Shown in pieces: positions 18,040 through 25,904 of a DNA stretch of 64,000 bases (position 1 is the first letter of the stretch; each line of letters starts with the position of its first letter). Below the pieces are notes generated by a model. The model searched no databases. It was not told the DNA's origin and was given only the letters and a program-made list of their open reading frames with translations. The position numbers and the translations under genes were made by a program. The DNA comes from Limnohabitans sp. T6-5 (GTDB lineage: Bacteria; Pseudomonadota; Gammaproteobacteria; Burkholderiales; Burkholderiaceae_C). The stretch is from positions 372,001-436,000 of the forward strand of contig NZ_NERV01000002.1 of assembly GCF_003063315.1 (NCBI RefSeq), given 5' to 3'.

Positions 18040-19641
18040 TCATCGGGCCACCACATCCAGGCGGGGAACGACCTCATCGTCATCATCGCCATCGTCGTGC
18101 AGCAACTCAAAGGCTTGGAAGACCGCGCGCTCGACGCGCTTGACCAATCCCTCGTCGCTGAAAACCCCGGGGTAGGTCTTGCGCAACTTGGCGCTGACTT
18201 TCAGGTTCGTCACCAAGGATCGGATGATCGTCGCATAGTCCTCGTCGCGGCCCTCAATGATTTCCTTAAGGCTGCCTACCGCGATGTCGTAGCGCCGCAG
18301 GTACACCGCCTCGTCCTTGAGCCCATGCAAAATCGAATGCCGAATGACGTCGACCAGGTACTCAGACTGGAATGTGAGATCAGCATATCGCCAAGTGGCC
18401 AAGCCTCGATGCCAGTCTGCAACGTGCAAGTTGGACTCGACACCATCTTCGTGTTGCACGGTCGCGCCGAACTTGCACACCGCATTCATCGTGGCCATGA
18501 GCGGCCGCGACAGGTGCTCCAAGGCGGTATCGTAGGCTGCACGCCGTGCGGCGTTCTCACTGATCACGGCCGAAACCGGCAGGATCACTGGCGCAGGCAA
18601 GAAACCATCGCGCCCAAGGATGTCGTTGATCAGGAAGCGTGAGAGTCGACCATTCCCGTCACTCAGCGGGTGGATGTAGACGAAACCAAAGGACAGCGCC
18701 GCAGCTCGCAGCAGTGGATTTTGCCCACGGGTACGCTGCTCGAACGCACGCAAGCCCTCCATCATCTCGGGCACCCTTTCATGGTGCGGTGCCAGGTAGT
18801 CGATCACAGGCTCAAAAATCGAGTTGGTGTGTCCGACAAACACCGGAGACCGGCGAATGCCTAGCCTGGCACCCACCATCTTGTCGCCCATGACGGCCTG
18901 CTGAATCTCCAGCATGCCCTCTTGCGTGAGGGCGGATTCGATCTTGCCGCAGTGCGTGCTCATGGCGCGCGCCAGGCGGCGGATACGGTCCTCTTCCCTG
19001 CCCTCGGACTCAATGGCAAAACTGGCCTTGCTCTCCTTGATGGTGAGCCAGTTGACCGCACGCTCTATCGTCTCAAACCCGAACTGATCCACCACCGTGT
19101 CGATCTCTGCGCGCAACTGAGCTGGATCGGCCGAGCCCAGCTTCCTCAGGTCAACCATTGGGCAAAATGCGCGGGTGCCCGGCAAGTTGTTGTTGATGCG
19201 CCAGCGGCGCACCTTGTCCTGCACCGTGGCGGTCAGGTACTGCGACGCGTTGAGCAAGTCGACGTAGTTCCCACCGGCATCGCCCACGCCATCCAGACTT
19301 GTGTGAGTAAGCCATTCATAGAGGAAGCCGCAGCGGCGAGCGTAAGCGCCTGTGGGCTCCTCTTGCGCCCATTTGGCGATGGGCTCAGGTCCGGTCACCT
19401 CGAACAAGCGGCTGAGAAAGTCCAGCTCGACGCCCTCATACTTGAGCGCGAATGTCAGGTGCGCGCTCAGCGTTGCATCCGGCTGGTAATGTGCGGGGTA
19501 CGTCTCGACCGTGAAGCCGTTTGCCGCCGCACTGGAGCGCACCGAGCCGATGACGCTGCGGACCCGAAAGGGCTGCACTTGCGCCACCTCGTACGCCTGC
19601 GACAGCCACTTATATCCGGCATATCCCCCCTCATTTTGCAT
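18040..19641 (-). CDS. Fic-family protein (probable AMP transferase)
   Basis: A 533-residue Fic protein. The catalytic loop is complete: IHPLSDGNGRLSR matches HPxxDGNGRxxR with the catalytic His. Upstream SKASFAIESEG resembles the inhibitory helix motif that keeps Fic enzymes switched off. The N-terminal third (YAGYKWLSQAYEVAQVQPFR) is like the DUF4172 domain, and the C-terminal part is an uncharacterised helical region ending in an acidic tail (DDGDDDDE). ATG 19641 is preceded by TTTTAGGTG; a GTG at 19650 is also possible. Typically such proteins adenylylate a host target or act as toxins. The gene is flanked by 90-bp direct repeats and followed upstream by an antitoxin remnant. Confidence 0.88.
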   Translation of the reverse strand: MQNEGGYAGYKWLSQAYEVAQVQPFRVRSVIGSVRSSAAANGFTVETYPAHYQPDATLSAHLTFALKYEGVELDFLSRLFEVTGPEPIAKWAQEEPTGAYARRCGFLYEWLTHTSLDGVGDAGGNYVDLLNASQYLTATVQDKVRRWRINNNLPGTRAFCPMVDLRKLGSADPAQLRAEIDTVVDQFGFETIERAVNWLTIKESKASFAIESEGREEDRIRRLARAMSTHCGKIESALTQEGMLEIQQAVMGDKMVGARLGIRRSPVFVGHTNSIFEPVIDYLAPHHERVPEMMEGLRAFEQRTRGQNPLLRAAALSFGFVYIHPLSDGNGRLSRFLINDILGRDGFLPAPVILPVSAVISENAARRAAYDTALEHLSRPLMATMNAVCKFGATVQHEDGVESNLHVADWHRGLATWRYADLTFQSEYLVDVIRHSILHGLKDEAVYLRRYDIAVGSLKEIIEGRDEDYATIIRSLVTNLKVSAKLRKTYPGVFSDEGLVKRVERAVFQAFELLHDDGDDDDEVVPRLDVVAR

Positions 19642-19712
19642 ACGGCGCACCTAAAACAATTATTCTTGATATTTTCAACGACAAAACGTTTACGATCAAC
19701 ACCCGCACAGAA

Positions 19713-19829
19713 ATGAGCCAAGCACGGGCCGACAAGCTGTTCGGCGTGACTCAACCCCGAGTCTCAAATCTGATGCGCGGCAAGATCAACTTGTTCGGCC
19801 TCGATGCGCTGGGAGATGGTGAAAGGAAG
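19713..19829 (+). pseudogene. Remnant of a HigA/XRE-type antitoxin gene
   Basis: The reading frame MSQARADKLFGVTQPRVSNL, then MRGKINLFGLDAL, is the helix-turn-helix core of HigA-like antitoxins, which normally have about 40 more residues before it and a C-terminal tail after VNMAAAAG. Here family similarity stops after LDAL and the frame runs into the right copy of the 90-bp repeat, giving an unrelated tail up to 19949. No toxin partner is present. I read it as a gene cut by the repeat, not a working regulator. Confidence 0.6.
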
Positions 19830-19920
19830 CATCCACACCAACCGTGCCCAAGCCTGTGGATAAGCCCTAGGACAACCTCGCCAAGGCGCATGGCGACTGG
19901 GCTGGCGCCTTGCGCTCAAA
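19830..19920 (+). repeat. 90-bp direct repeat, right copy (with DnaA-box-like core)
   Basis: Same orientation as the left copy. It starts CATCCACACCAACCGTGCCC, has TGTGGATAA at 19855-19863, shares GGCGCATGGCGACTGGGCTG and ends GCGCTCAAA. The right end forms an inverted repeat AAGGCGC...GCGCCTT. It begins exactly where the HigA-like frame loses similarity, and with the left copy it brackets about 1.9 kb holding the Fic gene. Confidence 0.85.
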
Positions 19921-20368
19921 AAATGAGCACCACGGCCACAAACGGCTGAGGAAAGAATGATCAGCTGGCTGCAGGGCAAATGCTTGAGGTTTTGCGGGTG
20001 GGTGCGCTAAGCGCTGAAAAATGGTTCGGGAAAATAGCGGGGTCATAGACACCGGGCTACTTTGACATGGGCGAATTCCAGATGCGTTGACGAATACATG
20101 CCCCACAATGGCGGCATGAACCTACAGCTTACGAATTCACCAACAGCCTTAGCGGCACAGCCGCTCCGCGTAGCGGCTACGTCCAAACTGTCCAATGAGC
20201 GTTCCACCTTCGGTGGTCGTTCAATTGCATGTTGGGCATTTGAGTTGGATGGTCGACCGATCGGTAGTACCTTGGAGAATCAGGGATGAAGTTCGCACAA
20301 TGCCTTGCGATGCTGGGTGTCGAATTCATCGCTACGCCCAAATCAGTGTTGGAAAAGAGGAGTTCACG
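19921..20368. other. Non-coding stretch before the MgtC gene
   Basis: No convincing gene. Two compact hairpins are visible: GCCGCT...AGCGGC at 20160-20177 and CCACC-TTC-GGTGG at 20204-20216, followed by about 150 unstructured bases up to the MgtC start. A leader role for the MgtC gene is possible, but no known riboswitch was recognised. Confidence 0.4.
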
Positions 20369-20860
20369 ATGAACGAGTGGTGGCAGGAGGTCGGGAATAC
20401 TGTAGCGCAGGAGTTCTCTGATCTCCCCGATGCAGCGGGGGTTACCCGAATCACATTGCGTTTGCTGATCGCCGCGACCCTCGGAGGAATACTTGGGTTC
20501 GAGCGAGAGCAGAAGGGGAAAGCGGCCGGTCTGCGAACCCATATGTTGGTGGCCCTTGGTGCGGCGCTATTTGTTCTCATTCCTCAGCAAGCGGGCGTGT
20601 CGAGCGCAGACCTCTCGCGTGTGCTTCAGGGTCTGATCGCCGGCGTCGGATTTCTCGGTGCAGGGGCCATTATCAAAGGACATGACGAAACGCAAGTTAA
20701 GGGCTTGACGACGGCAGCTGGTATCTGGCTGACAGCAGCGATTGGCGTTGCTGCAGGGATGGGTCGCGAGGCAACAGCGGTACTGAGCACCCTGTTGGCG
20801 CTGGTGATCCTGTACGCGGTTCCTAAGCTTTTGAGCCGGTTTGATAAGCAAGGAAGTTAG
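20369..20860 (+). CDS. MgtC/SapB-family membrane protein
   Basis: About 163 residues beginning MNEWWQEVGNTVAQEFSDLP, then the family core: LRLLIAATLGGILGFEREQK, GLRTHMLVALGAALFVLI, LQGLIAGVGFLGAGAIIKG and GLTTAAGIWLTAAIGVAAGM, four to five membrane helices. The start at 20369 has AGAGGAG six bases upstream; an earlier in-frame start at 20195 gives a non-family N terminus. MgtC proteins are tied to magnesium homeostasis and control of ATP synthase or virulence in other bacteria; the role here is unknown. The C-terminal ACT-like domain of longer homologues is absent. A second, longer MgtC gene lies at 48206-48904. Confidence 0.9.
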   Translation: MNEWWQEVGNTVAQEFSDLPDAAGVTRITLRLLIAATLGGILGFEREQKGKAAGLRTHMLVALGAALFVLIPQQAGVSSADLSRVLQGLIAGVGFLGAGAIIKGHDETQVKGLTTAAGIWLTAAIGVAAGMGREATAVLSTLLALVILYAVPKLLSRFDKQGS

Positions 20861-21085
20861 CTGCGGGTAGACAAGAAACCGATACGCAGCTCACGTCTCA
20901 ACAGCTAAGCCCTGGGCGCTCTTGCTGGCATATTGGCCACCCGTGCAGTTTCGGTTCAGTTCCCCAGTGATGATGCTGGGCGCTCACCACTTTTGAATCC
21001 GCCAAGATATTTTTAGAAAAAATAAACTCGCCTGCAAAACTGTAGTTTTACAGGGCACTCTGCCGATTGACTCACCTTGGAAACG

Positions 21086-23764
21086 TCAGCCCTTCTTCCG
21101 CGGCGGCAACCCCGTGTGCTGCGTCAGCATCGCCCCCTTGCGCGGCGCCTGACCCGGCTTTTTAAGCCCGCTTGACGGCTTGCTCTTCCCCGCCAGCGCC
21201 CCGCCCTGCCCTTTGCTGGGTGCCTGGGTGCTGTTGGCTCGGCGGGGGCTTTGGTAACCGCCGTCGGTCAGCGGCTGCCAGCTCGGAATCAAGTGGTGTT
21301 TGCCGTTACCAATCAAATCCGCCCGGCCCATGGCCTTGAGCGCTTCGCGCAGCAGGGGCCAGTTGTTCGAGTCGTGGTAGCGCAAAAACGCTTTGTGCAG
21401 GCGGCGGCGTTTGTCGCCTTTGACGATGTCCACTTTTTCGCTGTCGCGGGTGATTTTGCGCAGCGGGTTGCGGGTGGAGTGGTACATGGCCGTGGCCGTG
21501 GCCATGGGGCTGGGGTAGAAGGTCTGCACCTGGTCGGCCCTGAAGCCGTTCTTCTTGAGCCAGATGGCCAAGTTCATCATGTCTTCGTCGCTGGTGCCCG
21601 GGTGGGCGGCGATGAAGTACGGGATGAGGAACTGCTTTTTACCGGCCTCTTCGCTGTACTTGTCGAACATCGTCTTGAAGCGGTCGTAGGTGCCGATGCC
21701 CGGCTTCATCATCTTGGACAGCGGGCCGCCCTCGGTGTGCTCGGGCGCAATCTTCAGGTAGCCGCCCACATGGTGCTGGACCAGTTCTTTCACATACTCG
21801 GGCGACTGCACGGCCAGGTCGTAACGCAGGCCGGAGCCGATCAAGATTTTCTTGATGCCCTTCAGGTTGCGCGCCCGGCGGTACATGTTGATCAGCGGGC
21901 CGTGGTCGGTGGTCAGGTTTTGGCAGATGCCGGGGAACACGCAGCTGGGTTTGCGGCAGGCCGATTCGATCTCGGGGCTCTTGCAGCCCAAGCGGTACAT
22001 ATTGGCCGTGGGGCCGCCCAGGTCAGAGATGACGCCGGTGAAGCCTTTGACCTTGTCGCGGATGTCTTCCACCTCGCGGATGACGGATTCTTCGGAACGG
22101 CTTTGGATGATGCGGCCTTCGTGCTCGGTGATGGAGCAAAAGGTGCAGCCACCAAAGCAGCCGCGCATGATGTTCACGCTGAAGCGGATCATTTCCCAAG
22201 CGGGGATTTTGGTCGCGTGGTCATGGCTGCCGTTTTCGTCGGCATAGCGCGGATGTGGGCTGCGGGCATACGGCAGGTCGAACACATGGTCCATCTCGGC
22301 GGTGGTGAGCGGGATGGGCGGCGGTGTGATCCACACGTCGCGGGCGGTGGCGCCCTCCCCGTGCGCTTGCACCAGGCAGCGGGCGTTGCCGGGGTTGGTT
22401 TCCAGGTGCAGCACGCGGTTGGCGTGGGCATAGAGCACAGCGTCTTGCTTGACCTGCTCATAGCTGGGCAGGCGGATGACGCTTTTGTCGCGGGGCGGGA
22501 CTTTGTGGGTGCCTTTGCCGCGCAGCAGCGAAAGGGGCTCTGCCAAGACTGCACTGGACTGCCGCGCATCGCTCGCAGTGACGGACAGACTGGACTGCCG
22601 CGTCGCTTCGCTCCTCGCAGTGACGGACTGCATGGATTGCGGCTCACCACGCAAGCTCGAGGTGGCAATGACGGACTGGCTGGACTGCCGCGTCGCTTCG
22701 CTCCTCGCAGTGACGGGCTGCATGGATTGCGGACCGCCACGCAAGCTCGCGGTGGCAATGACGGACTGGCTGGACTGCCGCGTCGCTTCGCTCCTCGCAG
22801 TGACGGGAAAGCTGGCATCACTGTGCTCTTTTTCGTCATCGCGAGCGGAGCGTGGCGATCCATTTGCAGCGTTGGGCACGAAGCGCAGTGGTTGCACCTT
22901 CTGGTTTTCACCATCCGCCACGGCTTGAGCTTCTTCCTCGCGGGCGCAAGTGGCGCCCTGCTCCCGCGCCTGGTCCGAAATCATCAAATAGGGGTTGATA
23001 TGTGCTTCCACATGACCGGGCGTGTCCACACTGGTGGAGTCAATCTCGAACCAGCCCTCAGGCGTTTCGCGGCGCACAAAAGCGGTGCCGCGCACGTCGG
23101 TGATCTGCTGCACGGGCTCGCGGGCGGCCAGGCGGTGGGCGATCTCGACAATCGCCCGCTCGGCGTTGCCATACAGGAGCAAATCGCATTTGCTGTCCAC
23201 CACGATGGAGCGGCGCACCTTGTCTGACCAATAATCGTAATGCGCGATGCGTCGCAGGCTGCCTTCGATGCCGCCGAGCACGATGGGCACTTCAGGGAAG
23301 GCTTCGCGGCAGCGCTGGCTATAGACGATAGCGGCGCGGTCAGGCCGTTTGCCGCCCACGTCGCCCGGGGTGTAGGCGTCGTCGCTGCGGATTTTGCGGT
23401 CCGCCGTGTAGCGGTTGATCATGGAGTCCATGTTGCCGCTGGTCACGCCCCAAAACAAGTTGGGTTGGCCCAGTTCTTTGAAGGCGTCGGCGCTGGTCCA
23501 GTCGGGCTGGGCGATGATGCCGACCCGAAAACCTTGGTTTTCCAGCATGCGGCCAATCACCGACATGCCAAAGCTGGGGTGGTCCACATAGGCGTCACCC
23601 GTGACGATGATGATGTCGCAACTGTCCCAGCCCAGTTGGGTCATTTCTTCGCGGTTCATCGGCAAAAACGGGGCCGTGCCAAAGCGCTGCGCCCAGTACT
23701 TGCGGTAACTGGTCAGCGGTTTGGCATCACGCGGGAAGTAAGAGACGTCGACAAAGGCGTTCAT
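21086..23764 (-). CDS. ygiQ: YgiQ-family radical SAM protein with internal repeat insertion
   Basis: An 892-residue member of the UPF0313/YgiQ radical SAM family; substrate unknown. The N-terminal B12-binding-like part starts [20 protein letters not shown]. The iron-sulfur motif is [17 protein letters not shown] (CxxxCxxC) near residue 533, followed by [12 protein letters not shown] and [20 protein letters not shown]. coli YgiQ is about 740 residues; the excess here comes largely from a repeat-encoded segment (roughly residues 298-405, [11 protein letters not shown] repeats) between the two halves and from a basic C-terminal tail ([17 protein letters not shown]). The frame is open throughout. 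The 225 bases between its stop and MgtC hold only a small AAAACTGTAGTTTT palindrome near 21040. Confidence 0.93.
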   Translation of the reverse strand: MNAFVDVSYFPRDAKPLTSYRKYWAQRFGTAPFLPMNREEMTQLGWDSCDIIIVTGDAYVDHPSFGMSVIGRMLENQGFRVGIIAQPDWTSADAFKELGQPNLFWGVTSGNMDSMINRYTADRKIRSDDAYTPGDVGGKRPDRAAIVYSQRCREAFPEVPIVLGGIEGSLRRIAHYDYWSDKVRRSIVVDSKCDLLLYGNAERAIVEIAHRLAAREPVQQITDVRGTAFVRRETPEGWFEIDSTSVDTPGHVEAHINPYLMISDQAREQGATCAREEEAQAVADGENQKVQPLRFVPNAANGSPRSARDDEKEHSDASFPVTARSEATRQSSQSVIATASLRGGPQSMQPVTARSEATRQSSQSVIATSSLRGEPQSMQSVTARSEATRQSSLSVTASDARQSSAVLAEPLSLLRGKGTHKVPPRDKSVIRLPSYEQVKQDAVLYAHANRVLHLETNPGNARCLVQAHGEGATARDVWITPPPIPLTTAEMDHVFDLPYARSPHPRYADENGSHDHATKIPAWEMIRFSVNIMRGCFGGCTFCSITEHEGRIIQSRSEESVIREVEDIRDKVKGFTGVISDLGGPTANMYRLGCKSPEIESACRKPSCVFPGICQNLTTDHGPLINMYRRARNLKGIKKILIGSGLRYDLAVQSPEYVKELVQHHVGGYLKIAPEHTEGGPLSKMMKPGIGTYDRFKTMFDKYSEEAGKKQFLIPYFIAAHPGTSDEDMMNLAIWLKKNGFRADQVQTFYPSPMATATAMYHSTRNPLRKITRDSEKVDIVKGDKRRRLHKAFLRYHDSNNWPLLREALKAMGRADLIGNGKHHLIPSWQPLTDGGYQSPRRANSTQAPSKGQGGALAGKSKPSSGLKKPGQAPRKGAMLTQHTGLPPRKKG
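22555..22865. repeat. 90-bp periodic dispersed repeat inside ygiQ
   Basis: The block TGGACTGCCGCGTCGCTTCG (continuing CTCCTCGCAGTGACGG) occurs at 22591, 22681 and 22771, exactly 90 bases apart, with a partial copy at about 22552 and a diverged one ending near 22865. Between them lie CATGGATTGCGG and CACGCAAGCTCG...GTGGCAATGACGG. Ninety bases is 30 codons, so each unit leaves the ygiQ frame intact. The same kind of CACTGCGAGGAGCGAAGC repeat is widespread in intergenic DNA of many proteobacteria. Confidence 0.88.
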
Positions 23765-23795
23765 GGACTGGGCACTCGGGATAACCCGCTAGTGT

Positions 23796-23838
23796 AGGGG
23801 TTTGGGGGTGAGCCTGCGAACTGAATGGCTAAACCCCT
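23796..23838 (-). terminator. Inverted repeat after brxL (possible terminator)
   Basis: AGGGGTTT (23796-23803) pairs perfectly with AAACCCCT (23831-23838) across a 27-base loop, in the 80 bases between the brxL stop and the ygiQ start. No T-run follows, so it is a weak terminator candidate for the end of the BREX operon. Confidence 0.35.
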
Positions 23839-23844
23839 TATGAC

Positions 23845-25896
23845 TTACTCCACCCCAAGCGCCTTGAACACTGCATCCACAGGGTCTGAGTAAAAGCTGG
23901 TCTGGAACTTAGCAAACAGCTCACCCGGCACGGACGGAATGTCTGTCACGCTGGACATGGGCAAAAGAATGCGCTTGGCACCTGCATCAAACGCCACCTG
24001 TAAGCTTTCGGCCAAATTGCGGGCTTGGGCAATGGTGCCGCCCAAAGTCATGTCCCCCATCACGGCCAATTGCGCCTGTATGGGCTTACCCAAAGCGGCT
24101 GAGCACAGGGCAATGAAGCTGCTCAGAGTCAGACTGTCCGGGTTGCCTGAGTTTTGCAGCTCGACCATGTGGAGGTGGTAATCGCGCTCTGTGGGGTGGA
24201 TGGATGCGCTCACGCGGCCTGCGTTGGCCTTGAAATAATCGAAGGCCACGCGCACAGGCTCGCGGGACAGCGAGCCCGACACATTGAGCTTGCCTGTTCC
24301 TGCAATGGCTTGGATCTCCATTCGGTAAATGCCGGGCATTTCGGCCGAGCCCATAGAAATGGAGTGCAGCACCCCAGGCTGCAAACGGCCTTCGGGAATC
24401 AACCCGCCACCGCCCTGCTCTGGCACCGAGACAAAGCGCTCTTGCATGTCTTCCAGGTCGATGTAGGAAAAATGAACGTCATAGAACTCCATGCCGCCAA
24501 TTTTCTTGAGCTGTTCTTTCACACGACGACGCGCTTCCAGCGCGTACTCCAGACATTTGCGCACAGCCTCTTTGGAATATTCGCCGTTAGGGCAAATCAG
24601 CTTGAGCAGGCCCGACACCGTGCGGCGCACAGCGATGGTGTCACGCTGGTTCAGGTTGTTGCCGAGTTTGAAATACTTGTCGATGGCATCGGCAAAGCTG
24701 CGCTTTCGCATCTCGCGTACCCATTCGGCCAAGTAGTCCACGATCAAGCCATATTGGTTCGTAAAAAACTCGGGCCGCATCTTGGGAATCTCCCAACCGG
24801 GCACATAGGCATGGAAACGGTCAAAAAACGCCGAATCGATCATCGCCTCAGGAAAAGGTGCCAGCAAATGGCTTGTCTTGACCATGGACTCGACGGACTG
24901 GTTGATGTTGCCCACAAACACCATGGATGCGCTGGCGTTGATGGACTCGCGTCCACGGCTGAAAGAGCCCGAAGCCATGTAGTCCTTCATGATCTGCACG
25001 CCATCGTGGTCTTTGAAGCTGATGCCCGCCACCTCGTCAAACGCCACCACATCCCACAAGCCCACCAAGCCCACCTTGCGTGCGCCCATGTTGTAAAACA
25101 GGTTGGCCACCGTGGTCTGCCCGCCTGAAACCAAGATCGAGTTGGGACTGATTTCTTTGTAAATGTGGCTCTTGCCCGTGCCGCGTGGCCCCAGCTCGCA
25201 CATGTTGTAGTTGTTTTCGACCAGCGGAATCATCCGAGCCAACAGATGCCACTTGGCGCGTTCTTTGAAGCAAGTCGGCTCCATGCCGGTAGAGCGCAGC
25301 AGCACATCGATCCACTGTTCGTCGGTAAAAGCTTTGCGAGCCTCAAACAGCTCATCCATGTCCATGCCTGGCATCTGGATGGGCTTGAGTTCGGAAACGA
25401 TGAACGGTGATGATTTCTGATTCTCTTCAAACTCATAGCGAATGGTCACGATGCACCAAATGCCGCCCACCAAAAGCTTCTCGTATTTGCGCACATGGCT
25501 GTCGTCCACCGTCGCATTCTTGATGCCCAAGTTGGACAGCAGCGCCTCATATGAGTCGCGGTTTTCATTCAGCTTGACGGTCACTTTGTCGATTACCTTG
25601 AACGAGCCCCGCTCACGGATCTTGCTTTTGACTTTTTCAGCTTCGTCCGGGCGCACATAGTTTTCGGCCAAAACACTTTTGACCGTCTCCATGCCAGCGC
25701 GAATCGTTTCCGGATCATCTGAAGCGCAATACATGCCGAGCAAGTACTCCAGCACATACACCGGGACGTTGGCCCCCTCTTTGATCAGCTTGGTCAAATC
25801 CTTGCGGACGACCTTGCCCGCAAAACGCTCGTTCAGGAGTTTGTCCAGACCTGCATCCGGCGCGGCAGACAGGGTGGCTTGAATGGCTTCGGTCAT
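23845..25896 (-). CDS. brxL: BREX protein BrxL (Lon-related AAA+ protein)
   Basis: Last core gene of the type I BREX operon. BrxL is an AAA+ DNA-binding ring needed for defence in some systems. The N-terminal domain shows FAGKVVRKDLTKLIKEGANV then PVYVLEYLLGMYCAS. Walker A is GPRGTGKSH, Walker B is VVAFDEVAGI, and the C-terminal domain is Lon-protease-like (from about NSGNPDSLTLSSFIALCSAA). In that domain the Lon lysine position appears as Ala (RNLAES where Lon has GGLKEK), so proteolysis is unlikely. The ATG at 25896 is listed; a TTG at 25908 overlapping the pglZ stop (TTGA) would add four residues. About 683 residues, as usual for the family. Confidence 0.96.
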   Translation of the reverse strand: MTEAIQATLSAAPDAGLDKLLNERFAGKVVRKDLTKLIKEGANVPVYVLEYLLGMYCASDDPETIRAGMETVKSVLAENYVRPDEAEKVKSKIRERGSFKVIDKVTVKLNENRDSYEALLSNLGIKNATVDDSHVRKYEKLLVGGIWCIVTIRYEFEENQKSSPFIVSELKPIQMPGMDMDELFEARKAFTDEQWIDVLLRSTGMEPTCFKERAKWHLLARMIPLVENNYNMCELGPRGTGKSHIYKEISPNSILVSGGQTTVANLFYNMGARKVGLVGLWDVVAFDEVAGISFKDHDGVQIMKDYMASGSFSRGRESINASASMVFVGNINQSVESMVKTSHLLAPFPEAMIDSAFFDRFHAYVPGWEIPKMRPEFFTNQYGLIVDYLAEWVREMRKRSFADAIDKYFKLGNNLNQRDTIAVRRTVSGLLKLICPNGEYSKEAVRKCLEYALEARRRVKEQLKKIGGMEFYDVHFSYIDLEDMQERFVSVPEQGGGGLIPEGRLQPGVLHSISMGSAEMPGIYRMEIQAIAGTGKLNVSGSLSREPVRVAFDYFKANAGRVSASIHPTERDYHLHMVELQNSGNPDSLTLSSFIALCSAALGKPIQAQLAVMGDMTLGGTIAQARNLAESLQVAFDAGAKRILLPMSSVTDIPSVPGELFAKFQTSFYSDPVDAVFKALGVE

Positions 25897-25904
25897 GGCT
25901 GTGC

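Noticed and set aside
20130..20220. Hairpin region resembling an integron attC site
   Set aside because: The GTTRRRY-type core sites and the paired outer boxes could not be found, and no integrase is present.
21251..23227. 658-codon open frame opposite ygiQ
   Set aside because: Antisense shadow; the minus strand carries the radical SAM motif and other YgiQ blocks.
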